Assembly (NCBI RefSeq): GCF_011075055.1
Contig: NC_058147.1
Location: 9,734,001-9,798,000, forward strand
Origin: Mangifera indica
Taxonomy: Eukaryota; Streptophyta; Magnoliopsida; Sapindales; Anacardiaceae
Reading direction: 5' to 3'
DNA length: 64,000 nt
Shown here: one piece after another, positions 11,354 to 24,108 of the stretch
Position numbering within the stretch: position 1 is the first letter of the stretch
Layout of the letters: the number at the start of each line of letters is the position of its first letter
Made by a program: the position numbers and the translations under genes
Notes under the pieces: generated by a model
The model's database searches: none
Seen by the model: the letters and a program-made list of their open reading frames with translations, nothing else
What the model was told of the DNA's origin: nothing

Positions 11354-11455
11354 ACCCATACATAACATATATATATATATTTAAAAAAATTGGAAGTATC
11401 TCAAAACAGGGTTAAAAGACGTAAATGCCCCTGAAACGTATCTGAGGGTATTACA
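11354..11455. repeat. Right end of the LTR split by the copia element
   Basis: The stretch from the ATATATAT run to GAGGGTATTACA matches the end of the solo LTR at about 45140-45230. It continues the sequence interrupted at 709. The LTR end is CA at 11454-11455. Confidence 0.8.
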
Positions 11456-11885
11456 ATATCATTATTTATAAACATAGTCTAATTATTATTATTTATGGAT
11501 ACGTTACTGGATGCATCAACAGTGCCCCAAATTGTTCAAACATACTCGACACAAAATGGCAGGGCTAGATAATAGATCTTGAAACTCCCCTCAGGAAGAA
11601 AGAGCAATCAGTAATAAATAACAGGACTGAAGCTCGGCTGAATGTAAACATGAATATGCATATTTTGTAGACAGATTTGACCTAATTCCAAGACTTTTGA
11701 AATTTGATTTTGCAAAAGAAAACACCATAGTGAAATAAATATATTTGTATTATTAATATCTATATATTTATTTATTGTTCAGTTTGAAACATTATTTATG
11801 TAAAGCACACATGTCAAGCTAGTTCATACGCAAGGAACATATCTCTCATATAGATACCGGTCTTAGTAGGCACATGAAGTTTTCA
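11456..11885. other. Intergenic and 3' region of the inhibitor I9 gene
   Basis: AT-rich sequence without a recognisable gene or repeat. Its right part should hold the 3' untranslated region and polyadenylation signals of the minus-strand gene that ends at 11886. Confidence 0.5.
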
Positions 11886-13353
11886 CTAGGCTAAACGCAT
11901 GTTTCCAGCTCCTTCATGCAGCTGATATGACCGGCTTGGAGCAACAGAAAGAACACCTTCTTTGTCTGTCGTAAAAAGAGCTTATTATGTATATATACTT
12001 CAAGATAACACCTCATATATAAAGGCAGATATGATACAAGAATAAAAGCCCCTTAATCACCAGGATTAATAACAAAGACATTAGTACAGAAGAAGAAACT
12101 TGCAAAAAATTGACAAGGGAGACATTTTCTGTCATATAATATGCATCCTTTTATTGCTAACAAGCATTAATGTCCACCTTACTCCACCAGAGACAGAATG
12201 TCATACTGAAAATGCCAATCTATTCATACTTATTCAAATGTTTAAAACTATCAACTTTGAGGTTATGCACTTTGGACTCTACACTAGTCTAAAAGCTAAA
12301 CATAATAGTGTAAATAAACAATTGATCCTCATACTTGAAATATGATATCTTCTGAAGGGTAAAACTTAAGCATCAAATTTAGACAAAGAATATTGTTTAC
12401 AGTTGGTACAAATGCTCCGCAACATCAACACTAACAAGAAGAAAAAAAAAAAAACCTGATTATAAATACTTATAATATTAGAGCGGGTGTGAATTTATCA
12501 TTATGACACAAATTTAAATAATTTAGAATCAAAATAAGACCAACATGGCACTTCAAGAGGGGTAACACCTGAAGAATTTTACTCCTAAGAAATAATTCTT
12601 TATTGTCTTCTGTCAAACAATACATTCATTTCTCGCAATATGGCTTCATTTCAAAGAACAAAATTTATTACCTCCACAATAATATAAAGCAATTTTAGTG
12701 CATGTTTATAACAATTTTCATGTCCAAGGCTCAAGCAAATATTAAAAAAATAATAATAATAATAAAAAAAATCCCATCCAAAGATTAGAATCAAATAATC
12801 TAACCTGCTAACAGGCGGTTTCAGTCTCAGAAATAACTTAATAATATCCAGAAATTTCTAACAAATTTAATATAGAACTAAAGATTTTTATCGTGAATTA
12901 TTATTCCAAGGAAGGTTCCGAATGAATTTCGATATTAATAACTTACTTTTGATATCCTCAACCTGCTTCGGCGTCAGACTGGCTGAGAATCCACTGGCAG
13001 CGTTATTGTAACTATACAACAACGCCTCCTTTGCTGCATGTTCACTGCACAAAATCCCTTAATTCCTCATCTTCCAAAATTTAATCAAGAAAACAAAAAT
13101 CTTATACATTCGACATCCAGAAAACACCAAAAAAAAAAACTAAATTCACTGACCTGCCGAGAACGGAGGAGAGGACTTGAATATCATAAGCTTCAGGATC
13201 GACGCCCTCGGGGCGCTGCATGTAGACGATGTGAACCTCGGGTTTGGCAGAGGCAGAATCGGTGGAATCAGCCATTTGGAAGATCAAAATCAGCAAGATG
13301 AGAATGCGGAGAACCGACGGTGAAAAGCGCTTTTGGATTAAGCTTCCCTCCAT
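11886..13353 (-). CDS. Subtilisin-propeptide-like protein (inhibitor I9 family, SPI1-like)
   Basis: Three exons on the minus strand: 13353-13154, 13044-12947 and 11965-11886. Introns of 109 and 981 bp have GT-AG ends. The joined frame closes exactly, giving 125 aa. The product has a hydrophobic N-terminal run (LRILILLILIF), then an inhibitor I9 domain with the typical HIVYMQRPEG strand, SVLGS, YSYNNAASGFSASLT and a C-terminal VLSVAPSRSYQLH strand. There is no peptidase domain, so it is a stand-alone propeptide-like protein. Known relatives (Arabidopsis SPI-1) inhibit and may chaperone subtilases outside the cell. The start at 13353 is chosen because it supplies a signal-like segment. An internal ATG at 13275 would give a 99-aa form. 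The function is by family; the exon borders are inferred. Confidence 0.88.
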
Positions 13354-13570
13354 AAGTGCTTTTTGTGTTTTTATAGAGATTTCTTTCGACACGTTAAAAG
13401 TTATTTGCTTAGCCACCAACTCAAGGGACATCTGTTTTGTAGCCTCCGATATTTGATCTCGGTGGGCTCCCCTAAGGCTATTTTTGTCTTTTTGATCAAT
13501 TTTAGACGGACACGATTGGGGTAATTTTGTCTTTTTAATTGCCATTCTCGGAGTAGGGATAATATTGTCT

Positions 13571-13622
<52 letters not shown>

Positions 13623-14804
13623 CAAGCGTAATGTACTATTTTAATGTGACAAATTTTTGTTAGAATATGAAGTACAATGGAAATATTTATATCTTGACTG
13701 TTGTTTAACGGGTAATTTAGTCTTTTTACTTTAAAAAAAATGGCTGGTATCACGGTAAGCAAGTAAAAATTAAGGGTGGTAATGGCAAATTTAAAGAATT
13801 TGAGTTACTATTGAACAATGCGCAGGTCACTTCCTTTTATTTATTGGGAAGAATAAACTAGGTGTAAAAATATATATTCCTAATTTATTTATACAAACAA
13901 TGGTGATAATATATAATTAAATAATACAATTATTTTTTTTTCTCTTGTTTCAAAATCATCTAATTATATATAATCATATTAAATTATATAAATAATTTTG
14001 TAAGATTTCTATATATTTATTTATATAAATAAATTTCAATAATTTTTAACTTTAAAAGCAATTTTTTTAATTTTCAGGTATTAAAAAATAAATATTAAGA
14101 AAATATTTTTTTTTAAATTATTTGTCGGACTATTTTTGGATCTCAAACTAACCATATTATACAAGATTTAGAAATGAAGAATTGTATCTTACTTAAACAA
14201 TCAAAGCCCCTGCCATGCCATCTTTGGGAATCAGGAAAAAATGAATTTGACCATTTGCTGAGCTCAAACGGTTCACTTGCTTGCTAATATTAACAAATCT
14301 TCTAACTCATTTCCACTCAGTCATACATTTTTCTGCATTATTTACGCTTGTTCTTTTCACCCTATAAAAAGCAGCAATCCACAATTTTATTTGAAATCTG
14401 TCAGTATACCACTTCAAGGAGAAACACTGATATAAGCTGAATCACCCTATAACCAAAATGGAAGCTTATACAAGGGGAGACTGGATTTTCGAAGGCAGTC
14501 AACTGTAAAACATGCATCTATCAATAACAATATTATTAATTTAAAGCCAAAAGAATTCATATTGTACAAAGAGGGGCGTACCATATTATAGCCTTCATGC
14601 TGCGGAAAGAGTCCGGATTGCTGGGGGTAAGTTTTCCTCAAGTCTCTACCAATACATATACATCCATGAAAAGTGAAAATTTTTACTACAAAAATCTTCC
14701 AGGTTCTGGGTAGACAATCATATACAGGTAAATTTAACAATAGCAATTGTAAAAATTTTCTATATTATGATGAAGAAATTAAGTAATAATCCAAGACTGT
14801 CTGA
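13354..14804. other. Region between the I9 gene and EDRF1-like gene
   Basis: This is the upstream region of the I9 gene and the downstream region of the EDRF1-like gene. It holds a (TA)n microsatellite at about 13575-13618 and AT-rich sequence from 13850 to 14130. No further gene was recognised. Sequence from about 14440 leftward of the stop may be 3' untranslated. Confidence 0.5.
13575..13618. repeat. (TA)n microsatellite
   Basis: An uninterrupted run of about 20 TA units, about 220 bp upstream of the I9 gene start. Reading frames of alternating Ile-Tyr across it are artefacts. Confidence 0.95.
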
Positions 14805-17800
14805 TCATGATGTCCACAAGGTATGCATAGCATGTAATTCAGTCATATCAGTGGACTTCAACGACATTTTGTAAAGTGCCCTGAGCTTTCCGGCATCCCC
14901 TGACTGAGTGGATGGAGTTAGCTGGGTAATGGGAGAAGATTTGTTTGAACTTGCGGAAAGTGACATTGCTAACATTTTTTTCAAAAGCATTTGCAACTGA
15001 TTCCAGAATTTGGTGCTTATCTCAGGATAGTCAGTTGACAAAGATCTAGAGAAAGTTTCAGATATAAGGCGTCCTTCGAGTAGGTGAGATAGTGCTGATT
15101 CCAGCATCTAAAAGAAAAAAGAAATTATCAGAATCAACCATGAAAGAAGGCTACCAATGCACCATAATAAAGTATTGGTTATGTGTAGGTGCTGTTGCCA
15201 CAAATTATTGATTTTGCATTAGCAGAAAGTAAAGTTTATATCACCACATTTTCCAACAATTAAGATGGTTAGATCTAAATTTATTTTCAAGACGGATCTA
15301 TATAAGTATAATGGAACTCAATGAGCCTAATACTGACACAGTCCAACAGCAATGAAAATACTGAAGTTTTAGAGGCTTCCTAGAAGATTTTCCACATTAA
15401 AATGCACAAGCATTATAGCAAAATTCTACAGAATTAATATTTGTTTTAAAAATCAAATTTGGATGCAATAAAATAGATGCAGACAAGATATGAAAAGGGG
15501 CTTCCATAGTAATAGGAATCAAAGAAGTCTAGAACATACTGCATTTGAGTGTAAAGGGCAGGAAAGTGTGAATGAAAGAGCAGATCTCTCTATTAGAATA
15601 GTCAGGTACATGGTGGGATGTGTCGTGGGACCATAAAAGTCCACAGCTTTCTGCCAGTTCCTGTCAGCCAGGGAAGCATATTGTTTTACCCTCTGGACAA
15701 TGCTGTTTTCCCCTTTAGGCAAGTTATTTTTCTCATGATCTGATTCCAAAAACTTCAAACAGCAATCCCTTTGGTAACAAGCAAGTTGAAAATAGGCATA
15801 TGCAGCCTCTTGTTTGCGTAAATCTCCCATTGATTCATATATAGATAGCGCCTCTCTGATTGCATCATTGGCGGATATCTCATGCTTCCTCAATACTTTC
15901 CTAGATCTTCCATCAGAAAAAACAGATAACTCTTTCAAGACTCCATTTTCATAAACTTCAGCAGTTGTATCTTCTCTCGCCAAAAGCATGCCAAGCCTTA
16001 AATAGGTATGGGCAAACTGCGTATATAATTCATTCCTCAAGCTGTCTGAAACTGAACTGGCCTCTTGCACAATAGTATTCAGATGCGACTTTGCTGCCGC
16101 ATAATATCTGAGTGATTCACTGTATTCCAATTTTGCATTTTCCAGTGATTGTTTGTATGCATTATGAAAGATTGTATGTATTTTGAAACCTTCAACCTTT
16201 GATACCATCTCTTCAGCCAATGCTCGTCTGCCATGAGCCAAGTTACAGTTAATCAAAATAATGTTGGTGTGGTCAGAAATGTCTTTAAACAAATTTATAG
16301 CCTCAGCAAAAGCATGTTCAGCTTTGTCCAATTCTTTCCTTTCAAGCCTGAATCGACCCAGTTCATTGCAAACCCACCCTTTCTTTTTCAGAACAGATTT
16401 CAGTTCTTCTGAAACAGTAGGAAGTCCACCCAATGCCTTCCTAGCTTCTTCATAACAACTTAGTGCAACTGAGAGGTTGTGTTCGACATCTCCAGCAATG
16501 GGACCCTCAAGGTATTTAAATATCCCACCATTTTTCACTTTCGGAGCTTCTCTCACAGCAATTTCAGCATGTTCAGGCACTGTGAACTCCACATTATGTG
16601 TTTCCAATGACTCTTCTGCTTCCACTGGTGCATCACCACCTTTGTTGAGTTGAAAATTTTTGTTATGAGGACGCTTTCCAATCTCATCCTTCTGATTACC
16701 ACATGCTTCATTAGGGTCTTCCAAAAGTGAGTATGTAGCATTCTTAACATGTGATCTCTTACTGTGTTTTCTGCCATATAAAACTGACCGTTTATCTGCA
16801 CTACTACTAGCGCTACTTCCACTGCTGGCCCTATCACTCTGGCAGCTGCAATTTACCAAGGAACATGAACTGCAGTTCTGGTTATACTGACCCAGCTTCC
16901 TCTTCAGCCTTTGGACTTCTTTGACTACCTCTGAAGACATTCTTAACTCCCTGGTAGAAGGTTTGCTCCCTGCTTGTATTGATATCTCTGTACCTTTTAT
17001 CCTATGGAATTCGACATAAACATCTCCAACTAGAGTCCATGCCTTAGACCAGAAGAGATACGTGAACGATAATTGCTCAAAAGTAAGACAATCATCATTG
17101 GTACTTGATTTCATTTCTTTCAAATCACCGACAAAAGATCTAGTCCTTTTACTTCTATCATTGAATGCTATTTGCGGTAAGAAGCTTTTAGTCATTGAGG
17201 AAATAAATTTTGTGTCCTCAAGATGCTGAGGCATGGAACCATAAACAGAACAAGCTAACTCTACAATCTTCAAAGCTTGATGTAATTGCCCATCCTCCCT
17301 ATGAGCTTGCCCAAGTGCCAAATAAGATTCTCCAAGAAGAAGAACAAGTTTCCACAACTTATGGTCCAATTTCGATGTTGGAAGCCACTCCCAAATGTCA
17401 CAGACTTCAATACAGTCAGCATCACCACAAGCACAAACAGAGAAATCCACAGGTGGAGACCCATCATCAATTCCAATGCCCTGGTGGAAAATCTCTGGTT
17501 CAGAGCTCTGTAGTTTGCGCATCCATCTGAGAGACTTAATGGCTTGTGAAACATGATGTACTGCAGCTAACTTGGAGGAGATCGGATCAACTACAGTTTG
17601 GACCACATTTGTTGACACTGGAGGTGCTGCACACACCACAGAACCTTCATCACTGCTAGAACAAGACAGATATCTTTCCTGATCTCTCAACTCCAAGTCA
17701 CCAGATTCTATCAATTTCTGAGTAGATGACACATTTGCTTCCAAAGTCATCTTCACAGAAGCTTCTGACACCAAACCTTGCAAAGCCTTCTTATCTTCAC

Positions 17801-20800
17801 TCAATTCTGCATCCACAACTAATGAGTCCATTTCAAGGACAAAAGGTTCAGAAGAACTACTAATTGGGTCTGTGGATTCTTCGTTAGCATCATTAACCGT
17901 AATTTCACATTCAAAAGGCAGAGATTCAGATGTTAATTCCAGGCCTTCTTCATAATTCAAAATGAATCTAGCAAATTGCTCATGAGCAAACGCCCGCACA
18001 ACCTATTTAGCATAACAGTGATCATCAATATCATGTTCCACAGTCAAATATGACAAATTGGAATAGATCAAGTATAAAATTAGAAGTCATGTACCAGATG
18101 ATCTGGCTCATCCAGAAATTCCAAACATTTTTGAAAGAATCTGGCACACTTAGCCCTATTATCAGGCGCCTACAACAAAACCATTAAAATTAGCAACAGG
18201 AAAGCCAGAAGCTTCAAGATGATACCAAACAAAATTGTTATAATTTTTCCACACCATGGAAAGTGAAAGTCTGTGAGCAATTCGGTACAGGAGAGTTCCC
18301 AAAGAAAATAATGAATCACTTCTTCCCCTGTAAATTAGAGGAATAGAGCTTGAGCTGTCTTCACAAGCACCAGTGGTATGGTTCTTGGGAATAACAGAAA
18401 GATCAAAAAGTTGAATTACATCTTCACCAGCACTTTTGTATAGCTGTCAAAGATGATGTCAGATAACCAAAACAAAGTTCAGTAACATTAAAGCATAGCA
18501 TGGCTGTTCATGTAAAAATGAAAGAGAACAGTACCCAATAAGCACCAGGATCTTGCTTGCAGTTTTCTTGAAGAAACCTCAAAACTGAAAGTCCGTTTTG
18601 CTGGACAACATGAGGATGAAAAGCAGGTGTACCATCTTCAGAGATGCCTTTTAACAAAAATATGTCATCTGTTTTCAGAAGCTCATAACCCTGAACAACA
18701 CCATTTTCATGATAACAGATTGCCAACTCAGGGACACTTGTCATGACATTGTCAAGCCAGGCTTCAAGCCATGTCAAAGGAGTAACCTGACAGGAAGAAT
18801 GACGTGGTTGGAAACAGTCAAGTCATGTAGAAAAAATGAAGCTAAATAAAAATAATACTTAAAAATTATTACTAAGTTAAAACCTGTCGAGTGACATCCC
18901 ACAAATGCAAGCTCACAGCAGCATATTTTTCATTACTGAACAAAAGCAAATCACTACCCAGTAGCATGTGGAAATTGTGAAATTGCCAAAACAAAACCCT
19001 TAAAAATCCATCATTTCCAAGTCTCCTATGTTTTTCAGACTCTTGAATTGAGCATCTAGGCTTTTCACCAACATGTGAGGCCATTTTAACAGGATCATGG
19101 CCCTTATTTCTCCTGTTCTTCATACTTTCCCAAATGTAGTTATCCTGTTTGAACTGTGGATACTCCGTACAAGGTTCAAATTTGTGCTTTCGAGCAACAT
19201 CATCACTTTGTCTCACAAAATGGGATGCATCATCCCCAGGAAGAACTGATGAATTTGATTGACTCTCACGTGGTGAATGATGAGTTGGTGGACAATCACA
19301 AGCCTCCATTCTAACTGAATGCATTGCAAAGTTCAAAAATAAAGATTGATCTGCACATTTTGATTGACTGCTATGTCTTCTGAGCAGCTTCTCTCCTTCT
19401 TCAACATCAGACCTGTGCTTTGCATAAGTTTTAAATATTAGAACTCTGAACAGAATGACCAACAAAAAAAATAGCCACAAAGAAACATACCCAGTATTCA
19501 GAACAAGTGTCTTGCCAACACGGTGAACCGCAATTGACAATCGAGCCTTGGAATATGATATTTTAAAGATTTGTTTCAAAATGTCTGCTGGAGCAATCAC
19601 ATCAATTTTGTCTCCATATTCTACCAAACCAGATACAGCAAGGGCTTCACATCTCCTGCTAAGATTTGATGCGATAGCACCTTCTCTACTAATATCTGCC
19701 ATGTTGATGACCAAAAATTAGCTGATGTTGGATGTGCTACCGGTCTCATGTTACTTTTATAGTCATATACAACTTTTGGCTATTAAATAATCAACTTATA
19801 GAATTAAAAATTCCTTAAATAAGGTTCAAACAACCCCATACCTACTGTGCTATGAATTTGAAGTATTAACAAGCTTTTCTCAATCATATAGCATACCACC
19901 ACAACTATACACTGTTAGTAATCATATTTCTTCTGTAATCCGAAATATATGTCAGATTCTACAATAGTAATATGATAAAAGAAAATCATCATTGATCATG
20001 CCTTCATATACCTATCAAATCCTTAAACTCATTTCTGTAACCATAAATACCAGACACATGGCACATATAAGTGAAAGAGAAAGTGGCAACAAAAGAGTCA
20101 ATTCGTCTTTAGAGGACTTTTGCATTTTTACAAAAAAGTGGACCTCCTTACTTAACATCCCCTAATATTGAATGAAAAAATTTCAACCCAACTTCAGAGT
20201 ATCCAAAACTGCAAAATTTGTCTTTTAACATCTGCGCCAACTAATAGGAGTCCAAATTCTTAAAGAAATCCAGACATCTATATTTGAGATTTTGGAGATT
20301 GGGTGTATGCAAACTCCAACCCACCAACAAGTTTCGACACACCATGGTAACCAGAAACTTCTGGCCAGATATTTCAGTACATTTCAAATTCAGGACACCA
20401 TAGGTGTTGTTGCCTATAAACGTCGACTACCACCAGACATTGAAATACATAATGCTTTCCATGTGTCCTTAGACCAATCCATGCACCAATACACGCTTTT
20501 GCAACCATTCCATGCACAATCGGATCTCCAAATCCCACCCACATGCTATACTTGATAGACATATGGTCAAACAAGAATGTTGTCTCTGCCCAAATTCTAA
20601 TACAATGGAAAGGTCAATCCCCTGCAAAGGTAGCAGCTCAACTTCCAATAAAATGGCAAGGTCTATTTCTTACAAAGGCTATGTGGGAATTTGTCAACGA
20701 AATGAGCTCCTGTTTTCTCGATTTCTCCCTTGAGGACAAGGTTCTCAATGAATGAAGTATTAATGTGAATTCAAACAGACAACCCTAAAACTTTGCCTTT

Positions 20801-22239
20801 TAACAACAAGCATCTATTGGATTAGATGCCAAGACTAAAAACTACAATTCCTTTCAATTTTACAAGTCCAGATTGCATCATTATTATCACATAAAATAAT
20901 TGCAGCTGTTAAGGTGGTTGTTCATTAGAGGGAATATATGTTGCCAGGGGTGTGAGTGTTATTCAATTGTATGGAATTGATATTAATGGACTACTGTAAC
21001 TAAATGCATTGATAAAGGGTAATGAAAAGTTTCCTTCTCTCATTCACAGATTTTCTTTCTCTCTGTCTAGAATTTCTTCTTCTCTCCAAACAACATTTTC
21101 CTTGTTCTGTTTCTTTTCTGAATCAATTTTCCCAGGTTGCATCAACTTAAGAAGTTTGTATAGGTAGCATTCCTCTAAATATAAACTTAAATAACGCACA
21201 TAAAAATCAATAAATGTAGAAAGAAATGACAAGGTCTATCTTTTGCAGACACTGCAGCTCAACTTCTAGTACAATGGCCAGACATATCTCCTCCACAGGC
21301 TACCTGGGAATTGGTCAACGAAATGAGATCCAATTTTCTTGATTTCTCCCTTGACGACAAGGTTCTCAGAGGAGGAAGTATTGATGCGAATTAAAACCAA
21401 CAACCCCAAAACAATGTCGTTTAACATCGGACATCCATTGGATTAGCAGCCAACACAAAACACTATGTTTCATTTCAATTTTAAAATTCCTAACAACTCA
21501 TTATTATCGTATAAAATAATTACAGCAGTTAAGGTAGATATCCGTTAGAGGGAATACGTGTTGCTAGATATGAGTGTTATGCACTTGTATGGAACTGATG
21601 TTGAGGGGCCCTTGTAACAAAATGCAGTGATGAACAATAATGAAAAGTTTCCTTCTCTGGTTCTCATATTTTCTCTCTCTCTCTCTCTCTCTCTAGAATT
21701 TCTTAGTCTCTCCGAACAATATTTTCCTTGTTCTGCTTCTTTTCTAAATCAATTTTCCCAGGTGGCATCAACTTACGAAGTTTGGATAGGTAGCATTCCT
21801 CTAATTATAAACTTAAATGATTCACATAAAAATCAATAAATGTAGAAAGAAACGAACCTCCAGTGGCTTTAGACTGTACGGCACCAATGGGAAGAACCTT
21901 TTCCGGAAAATTGGGCACAACCGGGAGCCTATTAAGATCCGTTTCAGTGGGCAGCATCCTATAGCGAGGAGCGCTAACTCTACAAAACCCATAAACAAAA
22001 ACCGGAGTTCAAATCACAATACAGTGTAAATAAAAAGAAAGAAAGAAAGAAAGAACAAATTGTTACGTTTGCGAAACAGGAGAAGGGACGAGAGCTGAAT
22101 TGAAGGCTTCATGGAAGGACTTGTCGGTGGGAACTGGAATTGAACCGCAGAGGAAACCCACCGGTTTGGGTTTTACGATTTCTAAAGTTCCCACGCACTG
22201 AAGCTCTTTGGAGCTTGATACTGGTGCTGGTTTTTCCAT
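14805..22239 (-). CDS. EDRF1-like protein (erythroid differentiation-related factor 1 family)
   Basis: Nine exons on the minus strand: 22239-22067, 21979-21858, 19695-19491, 19412-18884, 18786-18535, 18443-18255, 18169-18095, 18002-15540 and 15107-14805. All introns are GT-AG and the frame closes at 4311 nt (1436 aa), close to the length of the plant homologue. Recognisable family blocks are the N-terminal FLCGSIPVPTDKSFH, the NLSRRCEALAVSGLVEYGD segment, EACDCPPTHHSP, and the long exon 8. That exon has a cysteine cluster (CACGDADCIEVCD, about residue 710), a Ser-rich basic linker with a second Cys cluster (QNCSSCSLVNCSC), and TPR-like helices from about residue 1020. In animals EDRF1 affects globin gene expression. 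The plant role is unknown to me, and no catalytic motif is visible. Intron 2 (2.16 kb) contains Ty3/gypsy debris. Confidence 0.92.
20292..20757 (+). pseudogene. Ty3/gypsy polyprotein C-terminal remnant in EDRF1-like intron 2
   Basis: Frames on the plus strand, opposite to the host gene, resemble the end of a gypsy integrase: FQIQDTIGVVAYKRRLP and IHNAFHVSL near 20375-20475. They are followed by a chromodomain-like tail (VLIQWKGQSP, then SLEDKVLNE ending at 20755). Stops and frame changes separate the pieces. It is decayed, and its neighbouring LTR sequence has been duplicated with it. Confidence 0.7.
20608..21857. repeat. Two tandem copies of an approximately 620-bp unit in EDRF1-like intron 2
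   Basis: Copy A (about 20608-21225) and copy B (about 21226-21857) align throughout. Both have the gypsy chromodomain tail (GCAGCTCAACTTC, then CTTGATTTCTCCCTTGA-like), GTTAAGGT, the pyrimidine-rich TTTCCTTCTCT block and the final CATAAAAATCAATAAATGTAGAAAG. Copy B ends at the exon 2 splice donor, so the duplicated unit appears to include a short piece of original intron. Confidence 0.8.
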
Positions 22240-24108
22240 GCTTATTTGCTTGTTTCTGAAAGAAACGGAGGAAATTTATTTCTTCTCTCGTTATGGAATG
22301 TGCTGGAATTCTTCTTAGGCCCAGAACCCAAAAGATGTATAAATCAAGTACACAAAAGGATCTCAATAATGGCCATTATGGCCATCATATTCCTTTTGGG
22401 TGTCTTGCAAAAAGAGATGGCAATTGCCTTGCAAAATGGGCCTTCGGCTTCTTCCCGATGCCCGTCAAAGACAGGAATAAAGATGAAAGGCAAAATCATT
22501 AAAATCCTTCGTGATGAGGTGAATGTTTTTAAAATTGGGAACTAACTATTTCATTTTTGATTAGTTTGATTGATTTAATTAAAGAATTAATCAGTTTAAT
22601 TTATTATCAAATTATAATAAATGGATTTTATTTAAAAATTTATAAAAAATAAAATCAATTAAGATACTTATACATATAAAAATTAGAATATATTTTTTTA
22701 AGAAGTAACAATTATTCATTTGATTTCAATGAAACAATTAAAATAAAAGTGTTTCAATCTTATGATATTAAAAAAATATAATTCTGTAAATTATTACTTG
22801 TAGAAGACATTTTAATAGATATAAGATATTTTTTTTCTTTTTTCTTTTATTTTTTAACTCATTTTTTCTTACAAACATTTAGAAATTCATCTAATCTAAT
22901 AAAAATAATTAAATTACTCAAAAATAGTTAAAATTTTAAAAAATATTCATAATTTTAATCAAATCTAATCAAACTCGATTTTGATCGATTCATCTAGTTA
23001 AACCCAATTTTTGATTGGGTTTGATTGGTTCAATTAAGAAATCATTTTTTATATTAACCGGATTGACTTGGAGCCAGTCTCAATCCGGTTCTCGATTAAA
23101 CTAGTTGAACCAACCAGTCTAATTCGATTTTAAAATCATTGGATGACACAGAGCAAGGATAATCCCTTATTTGTTCATTCTTGGGTTTGTCACTTCTCAT
23201 TCCTTGTATCTATATATTTTTTAAACATTTACATGTTGAATTATTTTAAGATAGTGTTTGATTAATTAATACAAAAATAATTTTATTAATCTATTTTTTA
23301 TTATTTACATTATTTTTTTGTCAAATAATAAAATATTATAATAATATATTGTTAAAGATAATTTGATTATCATTTTCACCTTATGTATTAAAAAATTATA
23401 AGTTAATATTAATTTTATTACAAATTATATCATTACGTAGTGATTTTTTTTATAACAAAAATAATATACTTTCAATTAATATAAGTAAAATATTATTTTT
23501 AATATTTTTAACTAAATATAATAATTATTTATATTAACTAATAATTTATACTCACTAATATTTTAAGTGATTTATCTGCAAAATAATTTTTAATTTTTTA
23601 ATAAAATATTACTAAAATCAAACACATTTTATAAATTTTAAATTATTATAAAAATGTTTTGATATGTAATAAATGATTCATTATTAAAACAAATAAGAGA
23701 CAGGAAAAGAGATTGAGGTATTTGAGCTTACCTACCCCTATTTCAATTTCTACTTGCAAACACATCCATGGTATGTAGTATTAAGCTCAAGTAGACACTG
23801 AGAAAACAAAAACAAAATAACCCTAAACCTAGAATTAAAGAAGCCCATGTTTCTTGTTGCAGCATTTTTAATTGGGCTTGTTGATGGATTTGAACAGTTA
23901 AAGAGAAAAAGGAGAATGAAGTGTAAAATTGACTAATTTTGAGTGTAAACAATAATGAACTTGTCCATTTTACATTTAATCGCGGACTTAAACCATCTTA
24001 CAATGGTTTGAATTACATGAGTTAGTGCGAAACTAAATCAATTCCCCTGTTACCATTTACCCCCAGCAACAAGAGGAACAAATTTCTCCGATCTCCTCCT
24101 CCTATTAA
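22240..24108. other. EDRF1-like upstream region and 3' flank of the ABCG gene
   Basis: The first few hundred bases upstream of 22239 are less AT-rich and include a palindrome GGCCATTATGGCC near 22370; they probably contain the EDRF1-like promoter. From 22550 to 23700 the sequence is very AT-rich with no recognisable gene. The last 400 bases should include the ABCG 3' untranslated region. Confidence 0.5.

Noticed and set aside
13038..13301. Plus-strand frame across the I9 gene
   Set aside because: It is antisense to exon 1 and intron 1, while the minus strand gives a well-spliced known domain.
16261..17554. Several frames overlapping EDRF1-like exon 8 on both strands
   Set aside because: They are shadows of the 2.46-kb exon, whose frame matches a known family.
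18508..19714. Reading 19714-18872 and 18777-18508 as separate genes
   Set aside because: They join through good splice sites with exons on both sides into one EDRF1-like frame; the apparent ATG at 19702-19714 is intronic.
22246..22545. Plus-strand frame upstream of the EDRF1-like gene
   Set aside because: It overlaps the likely promoter and has no recognisable domain.
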